Origin: an uncultured Holophagaceae bacterium
Lineage (GTDB): Bacteria > Acidobacteriota > Holophagae > Holophagales > Holophagaceae
Reading direction: 5' to 3'
Assembly: GCA_903843705.1 (NCBI GenBank)
Contig: CAIMQW010000057.1
Coordinates: forward strand, 1-45,283
Length of the DNA: 45,283 bases
Shown here piece by piece: positions 1-8,113 of the stretch. The position numbers were made by a program, and so were the translations under genes. The notes beneath the pieces were generated by a model that was not told the origin of the DNA, ran no database searches, and saw nothing but the letters and a program-made list of their open reading frames with translations. The number at the start of each line of letters is the position of its first letter. The first letter of the stretch is position 1.

Positions 1-455
1 CCCACGGCCATGCCCAGGTTGACCGCGAGGCGATGGAGGGCGAAGACGGCCTTGCGCTGCTCCGGCCTGGCCAAGCCCGCGAGCAGGGCCATGGAGCTGG
101 GCCAGAAGGCCTGCGTCAGCCCCGCCCACAGGAAGATCAGGGCGAACAGCAGGGGCTTGGTGGTGGCGAAGGGCAGGGCCATGAGCATGGCCCCGGCGCT
201 CCAGAGGCTGGCCTTCAGGATGTGGACGTGCCCGAGGCGGTCCGCCAGGCGGCCCGAGAAGGAGCCCACCACCAGGGCCCCGGCGCCGTAAGCCATCATC
301 CCGAAGCCAGCCTCGGCGGGGGACCAGTGGCGGGCCTCCGTGAGGTAGAGCACCAGGAAGGGCAGGGCCATGGTGCCCAGGCGGTTCACCAGGGTGCTGG
401 CGCAGATGAGCCAGACTTCCCGGGGCAGACCGCGGAGGCCCTTCCATGGGTTCAT
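1..455 (-). CDS. MFS transporter, N-terminal part (runs off left edge)
   Basis: The reverse strand encodes the first 151 residues of a major facilitator superfamily permease, an inner-membrane secondary transporter. Several hydrophobic helices are visible. The loop after the second helix contains GRLADRLGH, which matches the family's conserved G-x-L-(A/S)-D-R-x-G cytoplasmic motif. The ATG at 455 overlaps the stop of the upstream sulfurtransferase gene as ATGA, so translation of the two is probably coupled. The transported compound cannot be told from this part. Pairing with a sulfurtransferase could hint at a sulfur compound, but this is only context. The C-terminal half lies outside the window. 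Confidence 0.85.
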   Translation of the reverse strand, partial: MNPWKGLRGLPREVWLICASTLVNRLGTMALPFLVLYLTEARHWSPAEAGFGMMAYGAGALVVGSFSGRLADRLGHVHILKASLWSAGAMLMALPFATTKPLLFALIFLWAGLTQAFWPSSMALLAGLARPEQRKAVFALHRLAVNLGMAV

Positions 456-1279
456 CCGGGGATCCGGTCCCGGCCGCTCCGGCACCACTCGCTCCAGCTG
501 CCCATGTAGACCGAGGCACCGGGCAACCCGGCCACTTCCAGGGCCAGGAGGGTCTGGCAGACGGTGACGCCGCTGCCGCAGTGCACCGCCAGGCGCTCGG
601 TCGGCGTGCCCGCGAGCAAGGCGAGATACTGGGCCCGGAGCAGCTCTGGGGCCTTGAAGCGCCCATCCGCCGCCAGGTTCTCGTTCCAGGCCAGGTTCAG
701 GGCGCCGGGGATGTGGCCCGCCACGGGATCGAAGGGCTCGGTGTCCCCGCGCCAGCGCTCGGCGGAGCGCACGTCCACCAGCTTCCAGGTGGGATCATTC
801 CTCAGCGTCTCCACGGCCTCAGCGTCCACCTGGGGCAGGGTCCAGTCCACCGCGGGGTAGGGCGGCAGGGCCGCCGTGGCAGGGCAGTCGGTGCTCAGCG
901 TCAGCCCCTCCGCCAGGGCCGCGGCCAAGCCGCCGTCAAGCACCAGCACCTGCCGGTGGCCCAGGGCCCGCAGCATCCACCAGAGCCGCGCTGCAGCGTT
1001 GCCGCCGCCGCTGGCATCGTAGACCACCACCTGACTCGCGGGCGTGATGCCCCAGGCTGCCACCTGGGCCGCGAAGCGGGCCACGGGGGGCAGGGGATGC
1101 CGCCCGCCCCGGGCCGGATCGTGGTCCGCATCCGTGGCGGTACTGAGATCCCGATTGAGGTCGGCGTGGCAGGCGCCAGCCAGGTGCCCTGCGGCGTAGT
1201 CCTCAGGGCCCGGGCGAGCGTCGAGCAGGCGCACGGAGGAAGCAAAGGCGCGAAGGCGGGAAGCGGAGATCAGGGACAT
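452..1279 (-). CDS. Two-domain rhodanese, 3-mercaptopyruvate/thiosulfate sulfurtransferase
   Basis: This 275-residue protein has the tandem rhodanese layout of SseA/TST enzymes, which move sulfane sulfur to a thiol acceptor such as cyanide or thioredoxin. The inactive N-terminal domain begins near LLDARPGPEDY. The C-terminal domain carries VDVRSAERW and the active-site loop CGSGVT. CG(S/T)GVT is typical of mercaptopyruvate sulfurtransferases, while thiosulfate-specific enzymes usually have CRKGVT, so mercaptopyruvate is the likelier donor. The ATG at 1279 was chosen because the frame extends upstream only through the divergent tlpA-like gene and lacks protein-like sequence there. The gene overlaps the MFS gene by four bases. 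Confidence 0.88.
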   Translation of the reverse strand: MSLISASRLRAFASSVRLLDARPGPEDYAAGHLAGACHADLNRDLSTATDADHDPARGGRHPLPPVARFAAQVAAWGITPASQVVVYDASGGGNAAARLWWMLRALGHRQVLVLDGGLAAALAEGLTLSTDCPATAALPPYPAVDWTLPQVDAEAVETLRNDPTWKLVDVRSAERWRGDTEPFDPVAGHIPGALNLAWNENLAADGRFKAPELLRAQYLALLAGTPTERLAVHCGSGVTVCQTLLALEVAGLPGASVYMGSWSEWCRSGRDRIPG

Positions 1280-1339
1280 CCGCCCAGTATGAAGTATCCG
1301 GCTCTGGCTATACCCTGAAGCCTCAATTCTGGAGTCTCC

Positions 1340-1903
1340 ATGGTCGAGGCCTACATGCCCGAATCCCGCTGGCGGCTGGGCGTGGCGGCGCTGATGGTGG
1401 GCGGGGGGCTGCTGCTGGGTGGGGTTGTCCTTTTTCGCGGACTTCTCGGGGGCGGGGGTGGGGGCTCCGAAGGCGCGAAGCCCGGCACCGACGTCAGCCG
1501 GGTGGCCTTCCGGGACGAGGAGGGGAACCGCCACACCCTGGCGGACTACCGGGGCCGGGTGGTGTTGGTGGATGTGTGGGCCACCTGGTGCCCGCCCTGC
1601 CGCAGGTCCCTGCCTGAGGTGGCGGAGCTGCAGAAGGTCGGCGGCGAGGCCTATGCCGTGCTGCCCATCTCCGTGGATCGCGGCGGCTGGAGCGACGTAA
1701 AGCCCTTCCTGGCCCAGAACCCGCAGCTCGGGCTCACCGCCTACCTGCCCGACGGCGGGGAAGCCCTGGATGCCTTCGGGCCGATACCGGGCATTCCCAC
1801 GACGATCCTCGTCGACCGGGAGGGGCGCCTCATCAAGCGCTGGTCGGGCTATGGCGAGGGGCTGGCCCGGCGGGCCCTGGATGAAGCTGTGGGCCGCCGT
1901 TGA
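1340..1903 (+). CDS. TlpA-like membrane-anchored thioredoxin-fold protein
   Basis: This 187-residue protein has one N-terminal membrane helix (about residues 14-36), a Gly-rich linker and a thioredoxin-like domain. The redox motif WCPPC (Cys84, Cys87) and a later GIPTT segment, the usual cis-proline position, are intact. Proteins of this family act on the outer face of the inner membrane as thiol-disulfide reductases, often for cytochrome c or copper-protein maturation; no such client gene is adjacent. GGAG lies five bases before the ATG at 1340, favouring it over the in-frame ATG at 1355. The stop overlaps the TTG start of the next gene (TTGA). Confidence 0.85.
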   Translation: MVEAYMPESRWRLGVAALMVGGGLLLGGVVLFRGLLGGGGGGSEGAKPGTDVSRVAFRDEEGNRHTLADYRGRVVLVDVWATWCPPCRRSLPEVAELQKVGGEAYAVLPISVDRGGWSDVKPFLAQNPQLGLTAYLPDGGEALDAFGPIPGIPTTILVDREGRLIKRWSGYGEGLARRALDEAVGRR

Positions 1904-3174
1904 CCCGCCTGGCGACGGTCCTGGATGCCTGGCGGCTCTGGGGTCGCGGGGCGGCCCTGCTGGTCCTGGTACTGCTCGGTCCCCTGGGACTGCAGGGCAC
2001 CCGACTGGCCATTGTCGCGGACACCTGGAAGATGGTCTTGATCCTGGCGGTCTGGATCTTCGCCGTCGGCTCGTTCATTGGCGCGCTCCTGCACGCCTCC
2101 GTCCCTGCAGTGACCATGGCGGAGCGGCTCTTCCGCAGCTGGATCGCCCGCTTCTCGGACCGGCCCAGCGAACTCTGGCTGCGGTGGGCCCGGGGGGCGC
2201 ACCACCCGCCTCTGGCCCGGTGGTACCTGGGGCGGGCCGCGGCGCTGGGGGGACGGGAGGCCCAGTTCCAGGAGGGCCTGGTGTTCATGGAAGGCGGGCA
2301 GGGCCACGGCGGACAGACCACCGGGCTCGACCGGTTCCGGCGGGCGGCCCTGCGGGGCCATCCCGAGGCCGCTTTCCGCCTGGCCGAGGCGCTGCGCACC
2401 GGGCACGGCGTCCCCCTGCCGGAACCGGCCGAGGCGAAGACCTGGTACCAGCGGGCTGCGGCCCTGGGCTTTGGACCTGCGGCGGCCTGGCTGGCCCTGG
2501 CCTATCAGGACGGCGATGGGGTCCCCGAAGACCAAGCCAAGGCTGGGGAGTGGGCCCTCACAGCGGAACGTCTGCGCCCCTTTCCGCCCCTTTCCCACAG
2601 CCTCCTGCGCCACGACGCGGCCCCGGCAGATCCCCTGGTCCACGCGAGCGGGAAGGCCATGGCGGGCGTCGAGGCCCTTGCAGACTGGGCCTTGGCGCAC
2701 CGGCCCCTCCGCTGGCTGCTGCTGACGGGGGCTGTCCTGCTGCACGTGCTCTGGCTTGGCGTGGCCTTGACCTTCTTCTGGGCTGGATCATCCCAGCTCC
2801 ATCACCTTCCGCTGATCTTCATGACCCCGCCCTTGCTGATGATCGCCTGGCTGGCTTGGCAGCACTACCGGGAGCGGCCCCGCACCGGTCGGGACCGCCT
2901 GAGGGAGGCCGCCGAGGCTGGCGATCTGGATGCCTGCTACCAACTGGGGCTGGCCTACCGGCAGGGGAAACATCTCCGGATGAAGGACGACCTGGCCGCT
3001 GCGCTGTGGTTCCGGAAGGCGGCGGAAGGGGGCCACACCGGCGCCATGGCGGCCCTGGCCGAGGCCTACCTGGGGGGGCACGGCGTGCTGCGGGATCCAC
3101 GGGAGGCCAGGCGCTGGTCAGAAGCAGCGAGCAGGGAATCAACTTCCCAGTCCGAGGTTCCGATGGAGCCCTAG
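1900..3174 (+). CDS. Sel1-repeat membrane protein
   Basis: This 424-residue protein combines membrane helices with Sel1-like (alpha/alpha solenoid) repeats. Hydrophobic segments lie near residues 13-35 and 43-65 and again around 270-310. Repeats appear before and after the later membrane part: AAFRLAEALRTGHGV, AWLALAYQDGDGVPED, CYQLGLAYRQGKHL and AMAALAEAYLGGHGVLRD. Sel1 repeats scaffold protein-protein contacts, so a scaffolding role in an envelope complex is plausible, but the partner is unknown. The start is a TTG overlapping the stop of the TlpA-like gene, so the two are probably cotranslated. No strong ribosome-binding site precedes it, and the exact start is uncertain. Confidence 0.75.
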   Translation: MTRLATVLDAWRLWGRGAALLVLVLLGPLGLQGTRLAIVADTWKMVLILAVWIFAVGSFIGALLHASVPAVTMAERLFRSWIARFSDRPSELWLRWARGAHHPPLARWYLGRAAALGGREAQFQEGLVFMEGGQGHGGQTTGLDRFRRAALRGHPEAAFRLAEALRTGHGVPLPEPAEAKTWYQRAAALGFGPAAAWLALAYQDGDGVPEDQAKAGEWALTAERLRPFPPLSHSLLRHDAAPADPLVHASGKAMAGVEALADWALAHRPLRWLLLTGAVLLHVLWLGVALTFFWAGSSQLHHLPLIFMTPPLLMIAWLAWQHYRERPRTGRDRLREAAEAGDLDACYQLGLAYRQGKHLRMKDDLAAALWFRKAAEGGHTGAMAALAEAYLGGHGVLRDPREARRWSEAASRESTSQSEVPMEP

Positions 3175-3184
3175 GGGGAAAGCG

Positions 3185-3691
3185 ATGTCCCGCGTCTGGT
3201 GGTGTCTGGTGGTGTTGCTCACCCTCACGGGGTGCAAGGAGGATCCGCACCGCGTCGAGAACGAGAACCTCGGCATCGCCGCGACTTTCCCAGGAACGCC
3301 CAAGCTGCACCGGCACACGGACCCTGGCCCCTATGGGGAGGTGGAGTGGTTCGACCTCGCCATGAGTCCCGCGGGGCGCCTGGACGAGACTTTCAGCGTG
3401 GCGGTGGGCAACCTCCCCCCCGGGGACAAAGGCGGCAGCAACGCCCGCGACATCCTCAACACTTACCGGAACTTCCTGGGCTACCGCTTCGGCGCCATCC
3501 AGCGCACGGACCTGCCCGCCGAGAAGGGGCCGGGGTTCCGCTACAAGGTCAAGGGTCCCAACGGCGGGATTGTCGAAGGGATTGTGGTGGTGCGCCGGGG
3601 GCGTCTGCACCACGCCCAGGCCATCGTGCGCAAGGAGGGCGACTCGCGCACCGCGGCGTTCCTGGATGACTTCGAGGTCAGGACCCGGTAG
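3185..3691 (+). CDS. Predicted lipoprotein of unknown function
   Basis: This 168-residue protein begins with a short lipoprotein signal ending in the lipobox LTGC (Cys17), so it should be lipid-anchored on the outside of the inner membrane or in the outer membrane. The mature part is a small mixed alpha/beta domain with no motif I recognise. GGGGGAAA lies just before the ATG. The gene starts 10 bases after the Sel1-repeat gene and is probably in the same transcript. Its 3' end overlaps the convergent HAD gene by 14 bases. Confidence 0.75.
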   Translation: MSRVWWCLVVLLTLTGCKEDPHRVENENLGIAATFPGTPKLHRHTDPGPYGEVEWFDLAMSPAGRLDETFSVAVGNLPPGDKGGSNARDILNTYRNFLGYRFGAIQRTDLPAEKGPGFRYKVKGPNGGIVEGIVVVRRGRLHHAQAIVRKEGDSRTAAFLDDFEVRTR

Positions 3692-4328
3692 CCTCCACCC
3701 GGGCGTGTCGGGTGGCCACCTCAACCACCAGGGTGGCGGGGGCGTCGGCGCCGAGGATCGGATGGGCTCCGGGCACCTGCTCGCCCACGCCCACGAAGGG
3801 CATGCCCGCCGCCCGGGCCGCCGCCAGGTCGTGGGGTCGGTCGCCGAAGTAGAGGTGCGGCCCGGTGCAGCCTCGCCGGGCCAGGCGCAGCAGGTCCGAG
3901 CGGTCATGGCGGGGCAGGGAACCAAGGCGGGGGATGGCGGGATCGATGCCCAGCACCTCGGCCTTGAAGGCCAGCAGTCCGGGCGCGTTGCCGGAGACCA
4001 GCCAGACCGGCCGGGTGGTCGCGAGCCAGTGCATGCCCTCCAGCACGCCCCGGAAGGCCACGGCCGCCTCGCCCCCGGGGGCAAAAACGTGGCGGAATCG
4101 CCGGACGCAGGCGGCCTCGTAGGCCCCGTACCCATCCTCATCCAGCCCCGTTTCGTAGCGCATCCGGTGGAGCTCGTCCACGATCTCCCAGTCGGTGGAC
4201 CCCGAGCAGCGGCCGAGTTCCTCCCGGGTGGGCGCCTGGCCCCAGAGCTCGCCGAGGGCTTCCCGCAGCAGTAGGTACCCCGAGCTGAAGGTTCCCAGGG
4301 TTCCATCGAGGTCGAAGCAGATGGGCAT
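3678..4328 (-). CDS. HAD-superfamily phosphatase (phosphoglycolate phosphatase-like)
   Basis: This 216-residue protein is a haloacid dehalogenase-type hydrolase. Motif I is FDLDGT, with nucleophile Asp6 and general acid Asp8. Motif II is WLVSGNA. The late acidic motif is YFGDRPHDLAAARAAG, corresponding to GDxxxD, which binds Mg2+. The helical cap lies between motifs I and II. Small phosphometabolites such as phosphoglycolate are typical substrates; the real one is unknown. I prefer the ATG at 4328 directly before motif I. An in-frame ATG at 4367 adds 13 residues with no homology signature. The gene is convergent with the lipoprotein gene and divergent from the next gene. Confidence 0.82.
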   Translation of the reverse strand: MPICFDLDGTLGTFSSGYLLLREALGELWGQAPTREELGRCSGSTDWEIVDELHRMRYETGLDEDGYGAYEAACVRRFRHVFAPGGEAAVAFRGVLEGMHWLATTRPVWLVSGNAPGLLAFKAEVLGIDPAIPRLGSLPRHDRSDLLRLARRGCTGPHLYFGDRPHDLAAARAAGMPFVGVGEQVPGAHPILGADAPATLVVEVATRHARVEATGS

Positions 4329-4390
4329 CGGCGTGTGTCTCTGGTCCAGGATCGCACAGGCTGGCATTCTCAGAGGGAAGGTGGTTTGCC

Positions 4391-4984
4391 GTGCGTCGAT
4401 GGTTCCTTCTCATGTTCCTGGCCCTTCCCCTGGTTGCCCAGACCCAGGGGGGTCTGCGCTACCGCATCCAGGTGTGGATGCGCGGCGAGGCGGTGCCCCT
4501 GGAGACGCAGTTCCGGCTCCAGGCCACCCCGGCCACCCGTAGCCAGAATCGAGTGCAGAAGCCCCGCATGGGGGGCTGGCGCCTGGAGGCGGACCGCACC
4601 CAGGGCACCCCCTACGCCCAGGCCATGCTGCTGGGCCGCGCCGAGCGGCTGCTCTATCTGGCAGGACCTTCGCCCCAGACCAAGCAGGAGCCCATCGCCC
4701 TGCGCTTCGGCACCCGCAGCCTCCAGGTCTGGAGCCTGGAGATGCCCCTGGGCTTCCACGCTTCGACGGTGCTCGTCGAAGTGGCGCCCCGGCTCCTGGC
4801 CCTCTGTGACCTCAGCGTGCGCTTCGAGCAGGGGGACCTTGCCCGCCTGGAGCTCCACCTGGAGGGTCTGGAGAGCACCGCCTGGCTGGCGCCCGCCGAG
4901 GCCGGGACCACCCTGCTGACCACCCTGCAGGCCTGGGCCCGGGAGGCCCGACAGACCGCCGAGCCCACGGTCACCGTCCACTAG
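4391..4984 (+). CDS. Secreted protein of unknown function
   Basis: This 197-residue protein starts at GTG, preceded by GGGAAGG eight bases upstream. Its Sec-type signal peptide (RRWFLLMFLALPLVAQ) probably directs it to the periplasm. The mature part is rich in beta-strand-like stretches with many Arg, Leu and Gln residues. I recognise no domain. It is divergent from the HAD gene by 62 bases and followed by purF 76 bases later; neither context suggests a job. Confidence 0.65.
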   Translation: MRRWFLLMFLALPLVAQTQGGLRYRIQVWMRGEAVPLETQFRLQATPATRSQNRVQKPRMGGWRLEADRTQGTPYAQAMLLGRAERLLYLAGPSPQTKQEPIALRFGTRSLQVWSLEMPLGFHASTVLVEVAPRLLALCDLSVRFEQGDLARLELHLEGLESTAWLAPAEAGTTLLTTLQAWAREARQTAEPTVTVH

Positions 4985-5060
4985 CCGCTCCGGGGGCGCT
5001 CTGCAGCCTTCCCTGCCGGAGCCGGGGCCCCGACGGGTATCCTGGAGCTTCGGGGGAAGC

Positions 5061-6428
5061 ATGCCGTTCAGGGATGAGTGCGGGGTCTTCGGGATCTGCC
5101 AACAGGTGGAAGCCTCCCGGCAGACCTATCTGGGCCTCTACGCCCTTCAGCATCGGGGCCAGGAGGCCGCAGGCATCTGCTCGGCGGACGAGACGGGGCT
5201 CCACCTGCACAAGGCCCAGGGCTACGTGGCGGACGTCTTCACGGAGACGGTGCTCGATGGTCTGCCCGGCGACGCCGCCATCGGCCACACGCGCTACTCC
5301 ACCACCGGCGGCAACGTCGCCTCCGCAGCCCACCCCTTCCTGATCCACGGACGCTTCGGCCAGGTGGCCCTCTGTCACAACGGGAACCTGACCAACACCG
5401 AGCGCCTGCGGGCCAAGCTCATCGCCGCTGGCCACACCTTCACCAGCCCCTCGGATAGCGAGGTATTGCTGGCCCTCATCAACCGGGCCCAGGCGGACAC
5501 CCTGGAGGACGCGGTGGTCGCGGCCCTGCGCGAGGCTGAGGGCGCCTATTCCCTGCTGATCCTCACGGAAGACGCCCTCATCGCCGCCCGGGACCCCCGG
5601 GGCTTCCGGCCCCTGGCCATGGGCACCATGAATGGCACCACCGTGTTCAGCTCCGAGACCTGCGCCTTCGACCTCGTGGGCGCCACCTACCGGCGGGACG
5701 TGGAGCCCGGCGAGCTAGTGATCGTGCCCCGGCGCTCAGGGGAGCCCGAGTCCCGGTTCCCCCTGCCCCGGGTGCAGGCGACGCCTTGCGTCTTTGAGCA
5801 CATCTACTTCGCCCGGCCGGACTCTCTGGTCTTTGGCCAGAGCGTCATGGTGGCCCGGCGCGAGATGGGCCGCCGGCTGGCCCTGCGTCATCCCGTGGAG
5901 GCGGACCTAGTAGTGCCCGTGCCCGACAGCGGCGTCAGTGCGGCGCTCGGCTACTCAGAGCAATCCGGCATCCCCTTCGACTTCGGCATCATCCGCAACC
6001 ACTACGTGGGCCGCACCTTCATTGAGCCCAAGCAGACCATCCGCAGCTTCGGCGTGAAGGTGAAGCTGAACCCCGTGCGTCACCTACTCGCGGGCAAGCG
6101 GGTGGTGCTGGTGGACGACAGCATCGTGCGTGGCACCACCAGCAAGAAGATCGTGCAGATGGTGCGCGAGGCCGGGGCGGCAGAGGTGCACATGCGCATT
6201 GCCTGCCCGCCCACGACGCACTCCTGCTTCTACGGCATTGACACGCCCAAGCGGCAGCACCTCATCGCCTCCTACATGCCCCATGAAGAGATCACCGCCT
6301 TCGTGGAGGCCGACACCTTGGGTTACCTGGATCTCAAGGACCTGGAAGGCTGCATGGGTGATGACGGCCGCGGCTTCTGCTACGCCTGCTTCACCGGCAA
6401 CTATCCCGTGCCCCCGCCAGGGAAATGA
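5061..6428 (+). CDS. purF: Amidophosphoribosyltransferase
   Basis: PurF makes 5-phosphoribosylamine from PRPP and glutamine, the first step of purine synthesis, in the cytoplasm. The 455-residue protein has an N-terminal glutaminase domain whose nucleophile is Cys7 (ECGVFGI), exposed after removal of a short six-residue propeptide. The phosphoribosyltransferase domain carries VVLVDDSIVRGTTSKK. The four cysteines that bind the [4Fe-4S] cluster in the Bacillus-type enzyme appear to be present: CVFEHIYFARPDS near 244, SCFYGID near 390, and CYACFTG near 440-443. This is therefore the Fe-S, propeptide-bearing class. No other pur genes are adjacent. Confidence 0.97.
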   Translation: MPFRDECGVFGICQQVEASRQTYLGLYALQHRGQEAAGICSADETGLHLHKAQGYVADVFTETVLDGLPGDAAIGHTRYSTTGGNVASAAHPFLIHGRFGQVALCHNGNLTNTERLRAKLIAAGHTFTSPSDSEVLLALINRAQADTLEDAVVAALREAEGAYSLLILTEDALIAARDPRGFRPLAMGTMNGTTVFSSETCAFDLVGATYRRDVEPGELVIVPRRSGEPESRFPLPRVQATPCVFEHIYFARPDSLVFGQSVMVARREMGRRLALRHPVEADLVVPVPDSGVSAALGYSEQSGIPFDFGIIRNHYVGRTFIEPKQTIRSFGVKVKLNPVRHLLAGKRVVLVDDSIVRGTTSKKIVQMVREAGAAEVHMRIACPPTTHSCFYGIDTPKRQHLIASYMPHEEITAFVEADTLGYLDLKDLEGCMGDDGRGFCYACFTGNYPVPPPGK

Positions 6429-6799
6429 CCGGTGCCCACGGTCCATGGTTAGCTGGAGGCATGTTCGGTTCCGGTCCCGCAGGTTCACCCCAGGCCCACT
6501 TTGAGGATGGCCTCCGCTTCCTGGCGGCGGCCCTGGCGCTAGAACTGGATCATCGGAACAGCGCCGCCATTGTTTCGGCGGCCTGCAACGCGGTGCAGTG
6601 CTTTATGGTGACCTTTGAGGTCGCGGCCCGGCGGCACCTCTCGGATCCGGAAGGCGAGGTGCTGCGCCTGCGGGGTCAGCTGGAGGCCCTGCTTACGTCC
6701 CGCCAGTCCCCAGAGGATGCCGCCCACCATGCCCTGGAGGCCGCCCGCCTGGCCCGGGACCAGGCCTCGCGGCTGCTGCCCCGGCTGATGGCAGACTAA
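6425..6799 (+). CDS. Small helical protein of unknown function
   Basis: This is a protein of up to 124 residues, mainly alpha-helical (FEDGLRFLAAALALELDH and onward), with no recognised domain. The ATG at 6425 overlaps the purF stop as ATGA, which suggests translational coupling. An in-frame ATG at 6461 would give 112 residues and has a TGGAGG that lies too close to it for an ideal ribosome-binding site. The helix pattern loosely recalls HEPN-like four-helix bundles, but the R-x4-6-H signature of HEPN nucleases is not clear, so I do not assign it. The 3' end overlaps the convergent next gene by four bases. Confidence 0.6.
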   Translation: MTGAHGPWLAGGMFGSGPAGSPQAHFEDGLRFLAAALALELDHRNSAAIVSAACNAVQCFMVTFEVAARRHLSDPEGEVLRLRGQLEALLTSRQSPEDAAHHALEAARLARDQASRLLPRLMAD

Positions 6800-7170
6800 T
6801 AGCCCCACCCAATCGGCACGTTGCGCGGCACGGGATTGCCGCCGAACCGGTCCATGGGCAGGGTGGCCGAGGCAAGGTTCGTGGGCCCGGTGGGGCCGCC
6901 GATGCTGTGCAGGAACTTCCGGATGTCTTCGCGGAACCAGACCAGGAACTCCTGGAAGGCCGCTTGGCGCAGCTCATCCTGGGTGAGTTCCCCCACCACT
7001 TCGACTACAGCCGAAGCGCACTCATCCGACACCCGGTAGGCCTTCCAGGGCCGGGCGGAATCCGGGCTGGCCGCCAGGATCTGGGCCAGGAAGACCGGGT
7101 CTCGCCCGGGCAGGGGAGGCTCACCGGCTCTCAAGCCGAGAGCAAGACAGAAGTAGAGTAAGGCGCGCAT
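6796..7170 (-). CDS. Small secreted protein of unknown function
   Basis: This 124-residue protein begins with a short signal peptide-like stretch (RALLYFCLALGLRAG) and is probably periplasmic. The mature part is acidic and helical (VVEVVGELTQDELRQAAFQE) and ends in a Gly/Pro-rich tail. No family is recognised. It is divergent from miaA, with a 61-base gap, and its stop overlaps the end of the preceding plus-strand gene. Confidence 0.6.
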   Translation of the reverse strand: MRALLYFCLALGLRAGEPPLPGRDPVFLAQILAASPDSARPWKAYRVSDECASAVVEVVGELTQDELRQAAFQEFLVWFREDIRKFLHSIGGPTGPTNLASATLPMDRFGGNPVPRNVPIGWGY

Positions 7171-7231
7171 GGCCTTGAAATGAGTCCAGCCGTCCTGAGG
7201 TTCCCTGGCTGACAGATGATAGCGTTAAACC

Positions 7232-8113
7232 ATGCCCATCGCCATTCTCGGTCCCACGGCCTCCGGCAAGTCCGCCCTCGCTGTGGCGGTGGCGCGGCTC
7301 GTGGGGGGCGTCGTGGTCAACGGGGATCCCTACCAGGCCATCGCGGGCCTGGCCGTCGGCACGGGCCAGCCCGGTCCGGAGGAGATGGAGGGCGTGCCCC
7401 ACCGGGGCTATGGGGTCCTGCCGCTGTCCGCCCGGCCCAACCCCACCGCCTTTGGCGCCACAGTCCGGACCTGGCTGGCGGAGCCCCCCGCGCCGGTGCT
7501 GGTGACGGGCTCGGGCCTCTACCTGCGCGGCATCTGGGACCAGCTAAGTGCGCTGCCGGAGGTGCCCTCCGCCCTCGTGGATCGTGTGCGGCGCTGGGGC
7601 GCGGACCTGGGGATCCCCTTTCTACACCGCTACCTGGGCGCCGTAGACCCTGCGCGGGCCGCCCAGCTGCACCCCAACGACAGCGCCCGGGTGCAGCGGG
7701 CTCTGGCCCTGCATCTGGCCACGGGCCGGGCCCCGTCCAGCCTGCTGGCCGGCGTGGAAGCGAGCGTGCCCTCCGGCTGGCACGTATTGGTGGTCTCTCC
7801 CGGGCGGGAGCAGCGCCGGGAGCGCGTGGTGGCGCGGGTGGAAGCCCAGGTACGAGCCGGCTGGCCGGAGGAGGTGTCGGCCCTGGTGGCTGCAGGCCAT
7901 GCGGACGATCTGACGGCCCTGCGGCCCCTGGGCTACGCGGCCTGGATGGCCGGAGGCGAGGGCCCGAAGATTCAGGCCGCTGTGGTCCAGGAGACCCAGG
8001 CCTTCGCCAAGCGCCAGACCACCTGGTTCCGCAACCAGCTCCCGGGCGTGCCGGTGTGGGATCCCGATTCAGAGCCGCTGGAGGCGGCCTTCACCCGGCT
8101 GGAGCTGCCATGA
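7232..8113 (+). CDS. miaA: tRNA dimethylallyltransferase, divergent
   Basis: MiaA adds a dimethylallyl group to N6 of A37 in tRNAs that read UNN codons. The 293-residue protein has the P-loop GPTASGKS at residues 7-14, VLVTGSGLYLRG, HPNDSARVQRALALHLATG and the C-terminal RQTTWFRNQ, all family hallmarks. Two usually conserved sites differ. The NADSxQ(V/I)Y motif reads NGDPYQAI, keeping Asp but losing Ser and Tyr. The usual GY(K/R)E segment reads GYAAW. I still call it MiaA because order and spacing of the other motifs hold, though activity or substrate range may be altered. Its stop overlaps the next start (ATGA). Confidence 0.85.
   Translation: MPIAILGPTASGKSALAVAVARLVGGVVVNGDPYQAIAGLAVGTGQPGPEEMEGVPHRGYGVLPLSARPNPTAFGATVRTWLAEPPAPVLVTGSGLYLRGIWDQLSALPEVPSALVDRVRRWGADLGIPFLHRYLGAVDPARAAQLHPNDSARVQRALALHLATGRAPSSLLAGVEASVPSGWHVLVVSPGREQRRERVVARVEAQVRAGWPEEVSALVAAGHADDLTALRPLGYAAWMAGGEGPKIQAAVVQETQAFAKRQTTWFRNQLPGVPVWDPDSEPLEAAFTRLELP

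Noticed and set aside
1770-3365. A 531-residue frame overlapping the Sel1-repeat gene
   Set aside because: Gly/Pro/Arg-rich shadow of a clear coding frame, with no motif or ribosome-binding site.
6425-6799. HEPN-type toxin next to purF
   Set aside because: The R-x4-6-H catalytic motif is not clear and there is no antitoxin partner.
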